Below are positions 55,269 through 63,333 of a DNA stretch of 64,000 bases, in pieces (positions within the stretch are counted from its first letter, which is position 1; every line of letters starts with the position of its first letter). A program made the position numbers and the translations under genes. The notes beneath the pieces were generated by a model. It saw only the letters and a program-made list of their open reading frames with translations. It had not been told where the DNA came from and did not search any database. Source of the DNA: Roseibium sp. (lineage in GTDB: Bacteria > Pseudomonadota > Alphaproteobacteria > Rhizobiales > Stappiaceae); assembly GCA_017643925.1 (NCBI GenBank), contig JAEPML010000004.1, positions 1 to 64,000 of the forward strand. The letters run 5' to 3'.

Positions 55269-56510
55269 ATGAACATCGCCTTTCCAGATGATGCACCAAA
55301 GCTCCTCGACCAATCGTCCCACCGGATTTCATCCGTTGAAGATACGCTTGCCAGAATGGCACCGATGGCAGAACGGTTCGGCATAACACGCGTGGCCAAC
55401 ATCACCGGTCTGGACCGGATCGGCATTCCGGTTGCGCTCGCGGTCCGGCCCAACGCAAGGTCTGTCGCGGTTTCACAGGGCAAGGGCAGCACCTATTCAC
55501 ATGCCAAAGTCTCTGCGCTTATGGAGGCCATTGAGATCTGGCACGCGGAACACTTTTCCGGACCGGTCTATTATGGCAAGCAGCGCGAGTTGCAGAAAAC
55601 CTGGAAAATCGTCGACACGAGCAGGTTGCCCAGTCAGCCCGGGGTCGAGTTCAGCGAAAGGACTCCCCTGCTCTGGGTCGAGGGCACGGATCTTTTTTCC
55701 GGCGACATAAAGCTTGTTCCATTTGAGATGATCCACGCAGACTACACGCGTCCGGTTGCGCCGGCTCACGGCTACTTTCCCGCCAGCACCAATGGTCTTG
55801 CATCGGGCAACTCCTTGCTCGAGGCGGCATGTCATGCGCTGGCAGAAGTCATCGAGCGGGATGCCACGACGCTCTGGCATTTTGCGGACGATCCCTACAA
55901 GGAAGCCCGGCGCATAGATCCGGAAACCGTGCAGGCGACCGAGTGCCGCAACCTGCTTTCAAAGGTGATCGGGGCAGGACTTGGCTGTGGCATCTGGGAC
56001 GTGACCTCGGACCTCGGCATTCCGACCGTGATGTGCCTCATCAGCGACGACAAGGACGGCCATGTCGGTCTCGGAGCAGGCTGTCACCCGGCCAGCGAAG
56101 TTGCCCTCAGGCGCGCGATCACCGAGGCGGCCCAGACGCGCCTGAACTATGTCAGCGGTGCGCGGGATGACCTCGACCCGATCGAATATTCTGAAGGCGG
56201 ACGGAGCGAGAAGAAATCATACGCCGCGCAGGAACTGATGGCCGGTGCTTCTCCAAGGCATTTTGGCTCCGTTCCGACAATCACCAACCTCACCCATCGT
56301 GAAGACCTTGAATGGATGCTGAAGGCATTGAGCCGCGTGGGCATCACCGAGGCAATCCGGGTGGACCTGACGCAGGCAGACTATGGAATTCCGGTCGCCA
56401 GGATAGTGGTTCCCGGGCTGGAAGCACCTCATGACGACGACCAGTATGTTGCCGGCCCGCGCGCCAGGAAATTTGCGGCCGCATCTGGGGGTTCGGCTCA
56501 TGTCCGGTGA
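55269..56510 (+). CDS. YcaO family protein (ATP-dependent backbone cyclodehydratase / thioamidase)
   Basis: The 413-residue protein has the YcaO ATP-binding motifs: QGKGSTYSHAKVSALMEAIE at about residues 70-89 and NSLLEAACHALAEVIERD at 181-198. YcaO enzymes phosphorylate the amide oxygen of a peptide bond, then let a side chain (azoline formation) or sulfide (thioamide formation) attack it. The C-terminal PxPxP of azoline-forming YcaOs is absent, and a TfuA gene overlaps this one by 11 bases; both point to thioamidation. No sign of an E1-like or Ocin-ThiF partner is near. I start at ATG 55269; a start at 55209 is also open. Confidence 0.88.
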   Translation: MNIAFPDDAPKLLDQSSHRISSVEDTLARMAPMAERFGITRVANITGLDRIGIPVALAVRPNARSVAVSQGKGSTYSHAKVSALMEAIEIWHAEHFSGPVYYGKQRELQKTWKIVDTSRLPSQPGVEFSERTPLLWVEGTDLFSGDIKLVPFEMIHADYTRPVAPAHGYFPASTNGLASGNSLLEAACHALAEVIERDATTLWHFADDPYKEARRIDPETVQATECRNLLSKVIGAGLGCGIWDVTSDLGIPTVMCLISDDKDGHVGLGAGCHPASEVALRRAITEAAQTRLNYVSGARDDLDPIEYSEGGRSEKKSYAAQELMAGASPRHFGSVPTITNLTHREDLEWMLKALSRVGITEAIRVDLTQADYGIPVARIVVPGLEAPHDDDQYVAGPRARKFAAASGGSAHVR

Positions 56511-57285
56511 CACGATCGTTTTTGCAGGCCCTTCTGTCGCCGGCATGGAATTCGAGCCTCCCGCACATTTCCGTTTCCTGCCACCTTGCAAACAGGGCGA
56601 CGTCTACCTGGCGAGCCTTCAAAAACCTGCCGTCATCGCGATCATCGATGGCTTTTTCGACGGTGTCCCATCCGTGTGGCACAAGGAGATCCTTTGGGCC
56701 CTGAGCCAGGGCATTCATGTGCTCGGCGCGTCCAGCATGGGGGCCTTGCGAGCGGCCGAGACACACAGTTTCGGCATGAAGGGGGTCGGGATTGTCTTTG
56801 ACGGCTTTCGCACGGGCGATCTGGAAGACGATGACGAAGTGGCCCTGTTGCACGGCCCGCCAGAAATGGACTTCATGCCGCTCAGCGTTGCGATGGTCAA
56901 TGTGCGCGCCACCCTGGCGGCAGCGCTGGAACACGATGCTATCTCTCCCGCACTCGCCGAGAGGATACTCACGATTGCCAAGTCCCAGTTTTACAGGAAA
57001 CGGACCTGGGCAAGCATCATCTCGGAATGCAAGCGCACGCCCGGTGCGAATGATCTGACGGAGGACCAGGCAAGCTGGCTTTCGAAGAACGAGGTAGATC
57101 AAAAGCAGCAGGATGCGCTTGCGCTCTGCAACATCTTGCTAAGCTCCGATTTTTCCACTCCGTTTGAAGCCACCTTCGAGTTCGAGGAAACGGAATTCTG
57201 GCATCGGCACACACGCATCTGGACTAAAGCCATGGGGCAGAGCCTGCCGGACCGCGACCCGGGTGACGTTCGCCTTTTCACGTGA
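56500..57285 (+). CDS. TfuA-like protein
   Basis: The 261-residue protein has the TfuA core: VFAGPSVAG near the start, PPCKQGDVY at 28-36, AIIDGFFDGVPSVWHKEILWAL at 47-68 and GIHVLGASSMGALRAAE at 71-87. TfuA, first named in the trifolitoxin cluster, partners YcaO in thioamide formation in thioviridamide-type peptides and in methyl-coenzyme M reductase, probably by delivering sulfide. The gene starts inside the end of the YcaO gene (11-base overlap), so the two are made together. The C-terminal half (from about 150) is helical and less conserved. Confidence 0.9.
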   Translation: MSGDTIVFAGPSVAGMEFEPPAHFRFLPPCKQGDVYLASLQKPAVIAIIDGFFDGVPSVWHKEILWALSQGIHVLGASSMGALRAAETHSFGMKGVGIVFDGFRTGDLEDDDEVALLHGPPEMDFMPLSVAMVNVRATLAAALEHDAISPALAERILTIAKSQFYRKRTWASIISECKRTPGANDLTEDQASWLSKNEVDQKQQDALALCNILLSSDFSTPFEATFEFEETEFWHRHTRIWTKAMGQSLPDRDPGDVRLFT

Positions 57286-57324
57286 CGCGCTGAAAACGCG
57301 CATCAGAAGTTGAACATTGGGCCG

Positions 57325-57348
57325 CTTTGACCCAAAGTCGGGTCAAAG
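57325..57348 (+). promoter_or_regulatory. hairpin directly upstream of the peptidase ribosome-binding site
   Basis: CTTTGACCC, loop AAAGTC and GGGTCAAAG form a perfect nine-bp stem. Its last base is the first G of the Shine-Dalgarno GGAGAGG (57348-57354) of the metallopeptidase gene. It lacks a U-tract. It could set the level of peptidase translation relative to YcaO/TfuA or protect the processed mRNA. Confidence 0.5.
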
Positions 57349-57363
57349 GAGAGGACCCCGGCC

Positions 57364-58629
57364 ATGCAGGGCACGCGTTTCAGGCTATTCCCCCAACCCA
57401 GGTTTCTGGAGGATTTCCAGGAACCTGAAACGGTGTTTGTCTCCAGCCCCGCCGGAACTCTGCAACCCGGTCCTGCCGACGAACGCATGTACACGATCTT
57501 TCCGATCGGCAAACCACGCCCTTACGGCATAGCTCCGGGTCCCGCGGACCGTGGCGACGTGCTGGCGCCACCCTGGACAGGAGACGCGCATCCACCCGCC
57601 ATGCCAGACGCCGACGGGCATTTCGACTACCTCGAGCCCGGAACCGAACAATTCGAGGCAGCCCATCTCTTCGGAACAGTCCGCTTCGTCCTCGATATCT
57701 GGGAGGACTATTTCGGCCGGCAGATCCCCTGGCACAGCGCAAGGCATTATGATCGCCTGGAGCTGACCATCCTGCCCTCGCTGGAAAATGCCTACTCGGG
57801 CTATGGATTTCTGGAAATGGGCGGGGATCGCAAGCATGGCGGCTACAAGCCCTTCAGCCTGAATTTCGACGTGATCGCGCATGAAGTCGGCCACGCGATC
57901 ATCTATTCCGAGGTGGGCGTCCCGGACCCGGAAAATGCCACCGGAGAGTATTTCGGGTTCCACGAGAGTGCAGCGGACCTGGTTGCGCTGGTGTCGTCCC
58001 TGCATTTCAACTCACTGGTTGACCACCTGCTGGATAACACGAGGGGCAACCTCTATCGGCTCAGCACAATCACTCGAATGGCAGAGCTTTCCGGCAACAA
58101 ACAAATCCGGATTGCCGCCAATGATGTGCGACTTTCGAAATTTGCCGAGGGCTGGATCAAGGAACACAAACTGTCACAACCGCTGACGGGAGCCTTTTTC
58201 GATATCCTGGTCGACATATTCCATGAATGCCTGCTCGACTACGGCTGCATCAGTCCCGAAATGGAAGACCTTTCCGACAAGTTGCTGGCAACGCCTGACT
58301 ACGCACCGGTCATGCAGGAACTGTTCGACCAGGCCTACGAAGTACAGCCTGAAAACTTCAAGCTCGCGCTGATAGATGCCCGCGACATTCTGGGCACCTA
58401 TCTGGCCGACACCTGGCAGAAGCTTGACCGGAATGATCTGAATTTCGTTGATGTCGCCCGTGCCTTTGAACAGGTGGACCGGTCTCACACGAATGGCCGG
58501 TTTCAAAAGCTTATCCGGGGAAATTTTGATCTGCGGGATATTGGCTGGGTCGAAGTCGGTCCCCAGCTTGAGCCTCTGCAGAAGGACAGTCACGCGAATT
58601 CGGTCAGAACTCTGATGCCACTGGACTAG
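57364..58629 (+). CDS. thermolysin-like (gluzincin) zinc metallopeptidase, RiPP-associated
   Basis: The 421-residue protein has H173-E174-V-G-H177 as the zinc site and, 24 residues on, E201-S-A-A-D205, the ExxxD third ligand of the M4/thermolysin-like clan. No signal peptide or membrane segment is seen, so it acts in the cytoplasm, which fits maturation of a peptide and not secretion. The N-terminal part (residues 1-100, rich in proline) is unusual. Its place between TfuA and the repeat protein suggests that it cleaves the repeat protein. Thermolysin-like enzymes prefer V, I, L or F after the cut. I do not recognise a named subfamily. Confidence 0.75.
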   Translation: MQGTRFRLFPQPRFLEDFQEPETVFVSSPAGTLQPGPADERMYTIFPIGKPRPYGIAPGPADRGDVLAPPWTGDAHPPAMPDADGHFDYLEPGTEQFEAAHLFGTVRFVLDIWEDYFGRQIPWHSARHYDRLELTILPSLENAYSGYGFLEMGGDRKHGGYKPFSLNFDVIAHEVGHAIIYSEVGVPDPENATGEYFGFHESAADLVALVSSLHFNSLVDHLLDNTRGNLYRLSTITRMAELSGNKQIRIAANDVRLSKFAEGWIKEHKLSQPLTGAFFDILVDIFHECLLDYGCISPEMEDLSDKLLATPDYAPVMQELFDQAYEVQPENFKLALIDARDILGTYLADTWQKLDRNDLNFVDVARAFEQVDRSHTNGRFQKLIRGNFDLRDIGWVEVGPQLEPLQKDSHANSVRTLMPLD

Positions 58630-58695
58630 CGTAAAAAGTGCAGATAGGCTGATTACGTAAGGTCATTCATTTAATTGATACTGGCGGGACCAATT

Positions 58696-59181
58696 ATGAC
58701 TGAGACTTTGAACTCCCATTCGACTGTCGTTCTCTTTGGCAAGATCGTTGAAGACCTCAAAGTGGTCCCGGAGAAAAAGGGGTCTGGCAAGGAACAGGCA
58801 ATTGCCCGGATCTACGGCTACAGTTTCGGTGGCGCCTATTACGAAATGGCCAGTCCGGTCCTCTTTGCCGTCGAAGGCAAGGGAGACGCAGCAGACAAGA
58901 CCGAAGTCCCGGGACCGGGTCTTGATGATGATGATCCGTTTTACAAGTCTCTGCGTTGCTGGTCCTTCGACAAATCCGACAAGACGATCCGCATGGATCT
59001 GGACTCCGGCACATTCGAGCAGGTGCTGCTCGGCGACAGTGGCGACGGCGGCATGGGCGTTTCAGGTGCCAGAGTATCCGGTGCACGTGTCTCGGGCGCG
59101 CGGGTCTCGGGCGCCCGCGTTTCAGGTGCCCGGATTTCCGGTGCCCGCCTCAGCGGTGCGCGCGGCGACGCCAGCGACTGA
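58696..59181 (+). CDS. candidate RiPP precursor with seven tandem [V/I/L]SGAR repeats
   Basis: The 161-residue protein has a 121-residue N-terminal part of unknown type (TETLNSHSTVVLFGKIVEDLKVV..., acidic around 75-85, one cysteine near 95) and then, at 122-156, seven perfect five-residue repeats: five VSGAR, one ISGAR and one LSGAR, followed by GDASD. It is the last gene of the YcaO-TfuA-peptidase set, 66 bases after the peptidase. The repeats may be multiple core peptides, as in thiovarsolin-type precursors. Alternative: read as ARVSG, the tract also fits the loose pentapeptide-repeat consensus A(D/N)LxG with R in place of D/N, so it could be a short beta-helix. The ATG at 58696 is preceded by GGCGGGA; no better start is seen. 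Confidence 0.7.
   Translation: MTETLNSHSTVVLFGKIVEDLKVVPEKKGSGKEQAIARIYGYSFGGAYYEMASPVLFAVEGKGDAADKTEVPGPGLDDDDPFYKSLRCWSFDKSDKTIRMDLDSGTFEQVLLGDSGDGGMGVSGARVSGARVSGARVSGARVSGARISGARLSGARGDASD
59059..59163 (+). repeat. seven 15-bp tandem coding repeats
   Basis: The 105 bases encode the seven [V/I/L]SGAR units. Every residue's codon varies between units: serine is TCA, TCC, TCG or AGC, arginine is AGA, CGT, CGG or CGC, and valine is GTT, GTA or GTC. So the amino-acid repeat is exact while the DNA repeat is not, which points to selection for the peptide and not to recent slippage. Confidence 0.95.
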
Positions 59182-59189
59182 GCCGCTCT

Positions 59190-60965
59190 TCAGAGACCGG
59201 CGCGCCTCAGACCTTCCATGAAATGGTCGACGTCTTCCGGATATTTGTCCGGCTGGACAGATACCCAATGGTCTAGATTGAAATTGGGATGGGCCTTGAG
59301 CACCTCAGCAGCCTCGCGCTCGGCTTCCTGCCGAAGCCCAAGATGGCCATAGCTGGCCGCAAGGATGCGCCGTCCCTCCGACGGGTTCTGCATGGTCCTG
59401 ATCGTCGAGATCGCCTTTTCGTATTGCTTCAGATTGAAATAGGCACCGCCCAGATGCCAAATATACTGGTCCGGGTAGAAGGGATTGAGACGCATCGCCT
59501 TTTCGAGCAACTCAATGGCTTCTTCCGAACGCCCGCAATGCGCTAATGCATCGGCCATGTCCGACATCAGGTCAGCATCATTGGGGTTGAGACGAACGGC
59601 ACGCTCGTAGGCGCTGATCGCCGCATCATGTTCCTTGCGATAGAGATGGGCAAAACCGAGTTCTCCAAACCCCCGCGCGTCCAGAGAATCCAGCTCGATC
59701 GCGTCCATGGCGAGGTTCAGCGCATTCTGGATCGCCACATCCGGTTCGGGCGTCCAGTTGTAGCGCCAGTCGAGGTTCAGGGTCCGAGACTTTGCTGCCA
59801 TGGCACGGGCATATTTGGGGTCGTTGTGCAAGGCGGATTCGTAAAGCTGACGCGCCTGGCTGACCCCGTTGCGCGTATAGCTGAAGATGAACCGCTGTCC
59901 CTGCAATACATACCCGTAGGCAGCCATGTTGGCCGGTGGGATCTGCCGCAACCGCTCAAGTTCGGAAGATTCGATCTTGGCGGCGGTTGCGGAGACAATC
60001 GTCTGGGTGATTTCGTCCTGAAGGTCAAACAGATCGTCGATCTCGCGGTTGTACTGCTCGCCCCAGATGGTGCGGTCGCGGATCACGTCGATCAGCTGGA
60101 TGGTGATCCGGATCCGGTTTCCGGCCTTGCGCACCGACCCGTTCACCACATACCGGACCCCGAGCTCCCGGGCGGTTTCCTGCGGCGACAGTTTGCGATC
60201 GCTATAGATATAGGCGGAATTTCTCGAGATCACGAAGAACTGCTGAAACTTCGACAGGCAGGTCGTGATGTCCTCGGTCAAGCCGTCGGCAAACCAGATG
60301 TCGCTCTGCACACCTCCCTGGTAGGCAAAGGGCAGGACGACAATTGACTGATCGATCAGCGGATCGCCGGCAGTGCTCGGCGTGGCCTTGCGTTCCCGGC
60401 GAAGCCCCGCCGTCATTGCCGCGCTTGTCGGATTCTCGTGTATCTGGAAGACGTCGATTTCGTCCTTGATATTCTTGAACCGCTGAGCGCCCAGATACTC
60501 GTAGCCAATCGACATCTTGTTGCTGACGCTGTCATAGACAGACCCTGAAATACAGATATGCCCGGGCTCCGAAAACGCCTCGATGCGCGAAGCGATGTTG
60601 ATGCTTTCCCCGGTTAGTCCGTCGCCCGCGTGCAGGACATCGCCCAGGTTGATGCCGAAACGGAATATGATCTCCCTGCCGGCCCCGGCGTCATGGTTCA
60701 TCTCGCCGACACGGCTTTGAGCCGCCACGGAAAACGCCACCGCATCAACCGCGCTGTCAAAAAGCAGGAACACCCCGTCGCCGGCGGTGCTGACAATCTC
60801 ACCGGAATGTTTTTCGGCCAGAGAAGCAAATTCGGACAGCCGGGATCGGACCGCGAGCGTGGTGCCGACCTCGTCGTCACCCATCATCCGGCTGTAATTT
60901 ACAACATCCGCAAATACGATTGCCGCCAGACGCCTTTTAAGGCCATCGCGAGTTTCACCGACCAT
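59190..60965 (-). CDS. class III nucleotide cyclase with TolB-like and TPR domains
   Basis: The protein of about 591 residues has an N-terminal class III cyclase domain (about residues 10-180: RRLAAIVFADVVNYSRMMGDDEVGT, with metal D, and STAGDGVFLLFDS), then a TolB-like domain (SIVVLPFAYQGGVQSDIWFADGLTEDITTCLSKF) and C-terminal TPR repeats (from about 400: DLMSDMADALAHCGRSEEAIELLEKAMRLNPFYPDQ). This layout is common in rhizobia. It should make cAMP or cGMP; the TPR part probably binds partners. The start may be ATG 60965 or GTG 60971. It is convergent with the repeat-protein gene; the stops are eight bases apart. Confidence 0.88.
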   Translation of the reverse strand: MVGETRDGLKRRLAAIVFADVVNYSRMMGDDEVGTTLAVRSRLSEFASLAEKHSGEIVSTAGDGVFLLFDSAVDAVAFSVAAQSRVGEMNHDAGAGREIIFRFGINLGDVLHAGDGLTGESINIASRIEAFSEPGHICISGSVYDSVSNKMSIGYEYLGAQRFKNIKDEIDVFQIHENPTSAAMTAGLRRERKATPSTAGDPLIDQSIVVLPFAYQGGVQSDIWFADGLTEDITTCLSKFQQFFVISRNSAYIYSDRKLSPQETARELGVRYVVNGSVRKAGNRIRITIQLIDVIRDRTIWGEQYNREIDDLFDLQDEITQTIVSATAAKIESSELERLRQIPPANMAAYGYVLQGQRFIFSYTRNGVSQARQLYESALHNDPKYARAMAAKSRTLNLDWRYNWTPEPDVAIQNALNLAMDAIELDSLDARGFGELGFAHLYRKEHDAAISAYERAVRLNPNDADLMSDMADALAHCGRSEEAIELLEKAMRLNPFYPDQYIWHLGGAYFNLKQYEKAISTIRTMQNPSEGRRILAASYGHLGLRQEAEREAAEVLKAHPNFNLDHWVSVQPDKYPEDVDHFMEGLRRAGL

Positions 60966-60978
60966 TGCCACAACACCA

Positions 60979-61602
60979 CTAAACCTGAAGCCTGGACCGC
61001 ATAACTAGTTCAAATGGCAACTTCGCCAACCGTTCCCTGATGGCTTGCCGCTTGTCTGGCCACTCCGACTTTAAGAGCCCTACATGAACGATATCATGAT
61101 GCTGGCCGTTTGCGTACCAGCCTTCGCGAACACGGCCTTCTTCCTCGAAGCCCGCGTTTTTTATCAGTTTTTCGGTTGCACCATTGTTCGCCCTGTAGAC
61201 CGTGGACAGCCGGTGCAAACGCAGTTGATCAAAGCTCAGCTGGATCAACTCGCACAGCATGGCAGACCCGAAGCCCTTTGTCCGGTGCTCCTGCGCAACG
61301 AATAGGGGAACAACAGCATCCCCGTGAATGTAGTTTATGGATTGGATACCGCAGGTGCCGATCGGCTGACCGGCCTCATCTTCTGCAAGGTACCAGAACG
61401 ACTTGGGCGGATCGCTGTATTGCAGGGCCGGTTTCCAGCTTTCTATGACGAACTCCCGGCTTACCGGTATGGGCAACCCTCGGTCAAACAGCGCCAGATC
61501 TTCAAAACAGGCAAACCAGTCCGCAAGCTGACTCAAGTCAGCTTCATTGAGGGGACGGAAGAAGATCGTCTGCTTGCCGGTCAAAACGTGAAACGTCTCC
61601 AA
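60979..61602 (-). CDS. GNAT family N-acetyltransferase
   Basis: The 207-residue protein has a RimJ/RimL-like GNAT domain with FFRPLNEADLSQLADWF, PIGTCGIQSINY and the acetyl-CoA binding segment AQEHRTKGFGSAMLCELIQLSFDQLRLHRLSTVYRANN. The acceptor is unknown. It ends 13 bases before the cyclase gene on the same strand. The start is TTG at 61602 (or a TTG six codons later); no good ATG is available. Confidence 0.83.
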   Translation of the reverse strand: METFHVLTGKQTIFFRPLNEADLSQLADWFACFEDLALFDRGLPIPVSREFVIESWKPALQYSDPPKSFWYLAEDEAGQPIGTCGIQSINYIHGDAVVPLFVAQEHRTKGFGSAMLCELIQLSFDQLRLHRLSTVYRANNGATEKLIKNAGFEEEGRVREGWYANGQHHDIVHVGLLKSEWPDKRQAIRERLAKLPFELVMRSRLQV

Positions 61603-61726
61603 GTTGATGCAGGATCAGTAAAACGGCCTTTCCGGTTGTGATCAAGCCCTTCCGCACGCGTCGCGCACCTCAAGACCATTGCCCAAGCGGGTGTTTGTTG
61701 CTCTACTCCCGCCCCAAAGGGAGACC

Positions 61727-62191
61727 ATGCCAGTGAACGAAGAGCCCAGCGAACACCACGGAAGCTGCTACTGTGGCGCGATCAGCGTCACCGTGAAGGG
61801 ACCTCCCAGGGCATCCGCAATCTGCCATTGCCATTCCTGCAGAAAATGGCACGCTGCGCCGATCAATGCCTGGAGCATATGGAAAAGCGCCGATGTGACG
61901 ATTTCAGGCCCGATGATTACATCGAGTGAGAACGAGGCCAGCGGCCGTGTCTCCTGCGCCAAATGCGGCGGCTGTGTCGCCAACCACAAGCCGAAGGTCA
62001 ACATGACCGTGGTTTACCCGATGACCCTGGCCGGATCAGGGTTCGCTTTCGAACCGGCATCGCACATCTTTTACAGCGAACGCGTCATGGACTTTGCCGA
62101 CGACCTGCCGAAATTCGCCGACATGCCCGAGCGCATGGGCGGCAGTGGCGAGCGGGTCGAGGAACCCGCAAAGACCGGGTGGCGGGCATAA
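61727..62191 (+). CDS. GFA family (glutathione-dependent formaldehyde-activating enzyme-like) protein
   Basis: The 154-residue protein shows the CENP-V/GFA zinc fold: HGSCYCGAISVTV near residue 13, CHCHSCRKWHAAPINAW near 33 and CAKCGGCVANHKP near 80, which provide the zinc cysteines. Most family members are not true formaldehyde enzymes, so function is open. GGGAGACC precedes the ATG at 61727. Confidence 0.88.
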   Translation: MPVNEEPSEHHGSCYCGAISVTVKGPPRASAICHCHSCRKWHAAPINAWSIWKSADVTISGPMITSSENEASGRVSCAKCGGCVANHKPKVNMTVVYPMTLAGSGFAFEPASHIFYSERVMDFADDLPKFADMPERMGGSGERVEEPAKTGWRA

Positions 62192-62225
62192 GTCCCGCCA
62201 CGTGCCGAACCTGTTTCCCTGACGA

Positions 62226-63233
62226 TCAGCTTAACGAAACCCAGCCGTCCTGATCCGCTGACGCAAAGATCGCGTCGAGGATCTTCATGTTCTGGACAGC
62301 ATCCGCCGCACCGTAAGGAAGCGGCTCAACGCCGGACACCGCCCGGCCAAACACATCTGCAAGTTCGGCATACTGATCACAAGCTGCGATCGTCTCGGGT
62401 TCGATGCCGCCATCGGCGAGGAGCTTGCCGTCGTCCAGACGCAGTTGCACCGACTCTCCCTGGGGGGCGTTGAAGGGGATCAGAATTTCCAAGCGCTTCC
62501 GGGTGCCGACCAGCTGGATCCGCTGGTAAGGCGCCAGCTGCGTCGAAACCGTGAAACCCAGATGGCGATTGCTGCCGAAATCCAACAGGGCACTGGTCAT
62601 CCGGTCGGTGCCGAACGCCGGATCCCGATCGATCAGCGAGACCACCCTTTGCGGTTCCGCATCGAAGAAATAGCGACCGGCCAGCATGGTGTAGCAACCG
62701 ATATCCATCAGCGCACCGCCGCCAATATCGGCGTTGTTCCGGATATTTGTCGGATCGTCGTTGAAATAACTGAAAAACGTCTGGATTGCCTTGAGCTCGC
62801 CGAGTGCGCCGGATCGCACGATCTCGCGCGCCCTGATCCATTGCGGATGCGCACGCACCATGAACCCTTCCGCCACAAGCTTGTCCTTGGGCAGCGCAAG
62901 CAACTGCTCCGCTTCCGCGGCATTCAGCGCGATGGGCTTCTCGCACAGGACATGTTTTCCGGCCTCAACAGCCTGAACGGTGACCGGCACATGCATGTGG
63001 TTGGGCAGCGGGTTGTAGATCGCATCGATCTCGGGATCTGCAAGCAGCTCCTCGTAGGAGCCATAGGCCTTTTCAATTCCAAGCCTGTCGGCGGTTTCCC
63101 GGGCCTTGTCCAGGCCACGCGATGCAATCGCGGCTGCGACACCTGTCTGGGAGCGTTGGATGCCTGGAATAACCTTTTCGACACCGATCCTGGCGGTGGA
63201 AACGATTCCCCAGCGAATTTTAGACTGAACCAT
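62226..63233 (-). CDS. Gfo/Idh/MocA family oxidoreductase
   Basis: The 335-residue NAD(P)-dependent dehydrogenase has the Rossmann start IRWGIVSTARIGVEKVIPGIQRSQ, the signature CEKPIALNAAEAEQLL (catalytic lysine in EKP) near residue 96, and the C-terminal alpha/beta domain with DIGGGALMDIGCYTMLAGRYFF. The group with this last motif includes sugar and trans-dihydrodiol dehydrogenases. It is convergent with the GFA gene and alone. Confidence 0.88.
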   Translation of the reverse strand: MVQSKIRWGIVSTARIGVEKVIPGIQRSQTGVAAAIASRGLDKARETADRLGIEKAYGSYEELLADPEIDAIYNPLPNHMHVPVTVQAVEAGKHVLCEKPIALNAAEAEQLLALPKDKLVAEGFMVRAHPQWIRAREIVRSGALGELKAIQTFFSYFNDDPTNIRNNADIGGGALMDIGCYTMLAGRYFFDAEPQRVVSLIDRDPAFGTDRMTSALLDFGSNRHLGFTVSTQLAPYQRIQLVGTRKRLEILIPFNAPQGESVQLRLDDGKLLADGGIEPETIAACDQYAELADVFGRAVSGVEPLPYGAADAVQNMKILDAIFASADQDGWVSLS

Positions 63234-63333
63234 GTTGGCTTACTCCCGGACTTGAGGCACGGTCATCACATGGCACAGGGTCGCAACAAATCGCAAGGGC
63301 GGGAACCTTCATTCCCGCCCTTGACCCGAATGC

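Noticed and set aside
59059..59163. The tandem 15-bp units as a CRISPR-like array or microsatellite
   Set aside because: The units are in frame within a gene, have no spacers, and vary at the DNA level while the amino-acid sequence is constant.
59059..59163. Calling the repeat protein a plain pentapeptide-repeat (gyrase-mimic type) protein
   Set aside because: Seven units make less than two coils of such a helix, the D/N position is always R, and the YcaO-TfuA-peptidase context favours a precursor. It is kept as the alternative in the gene entry.
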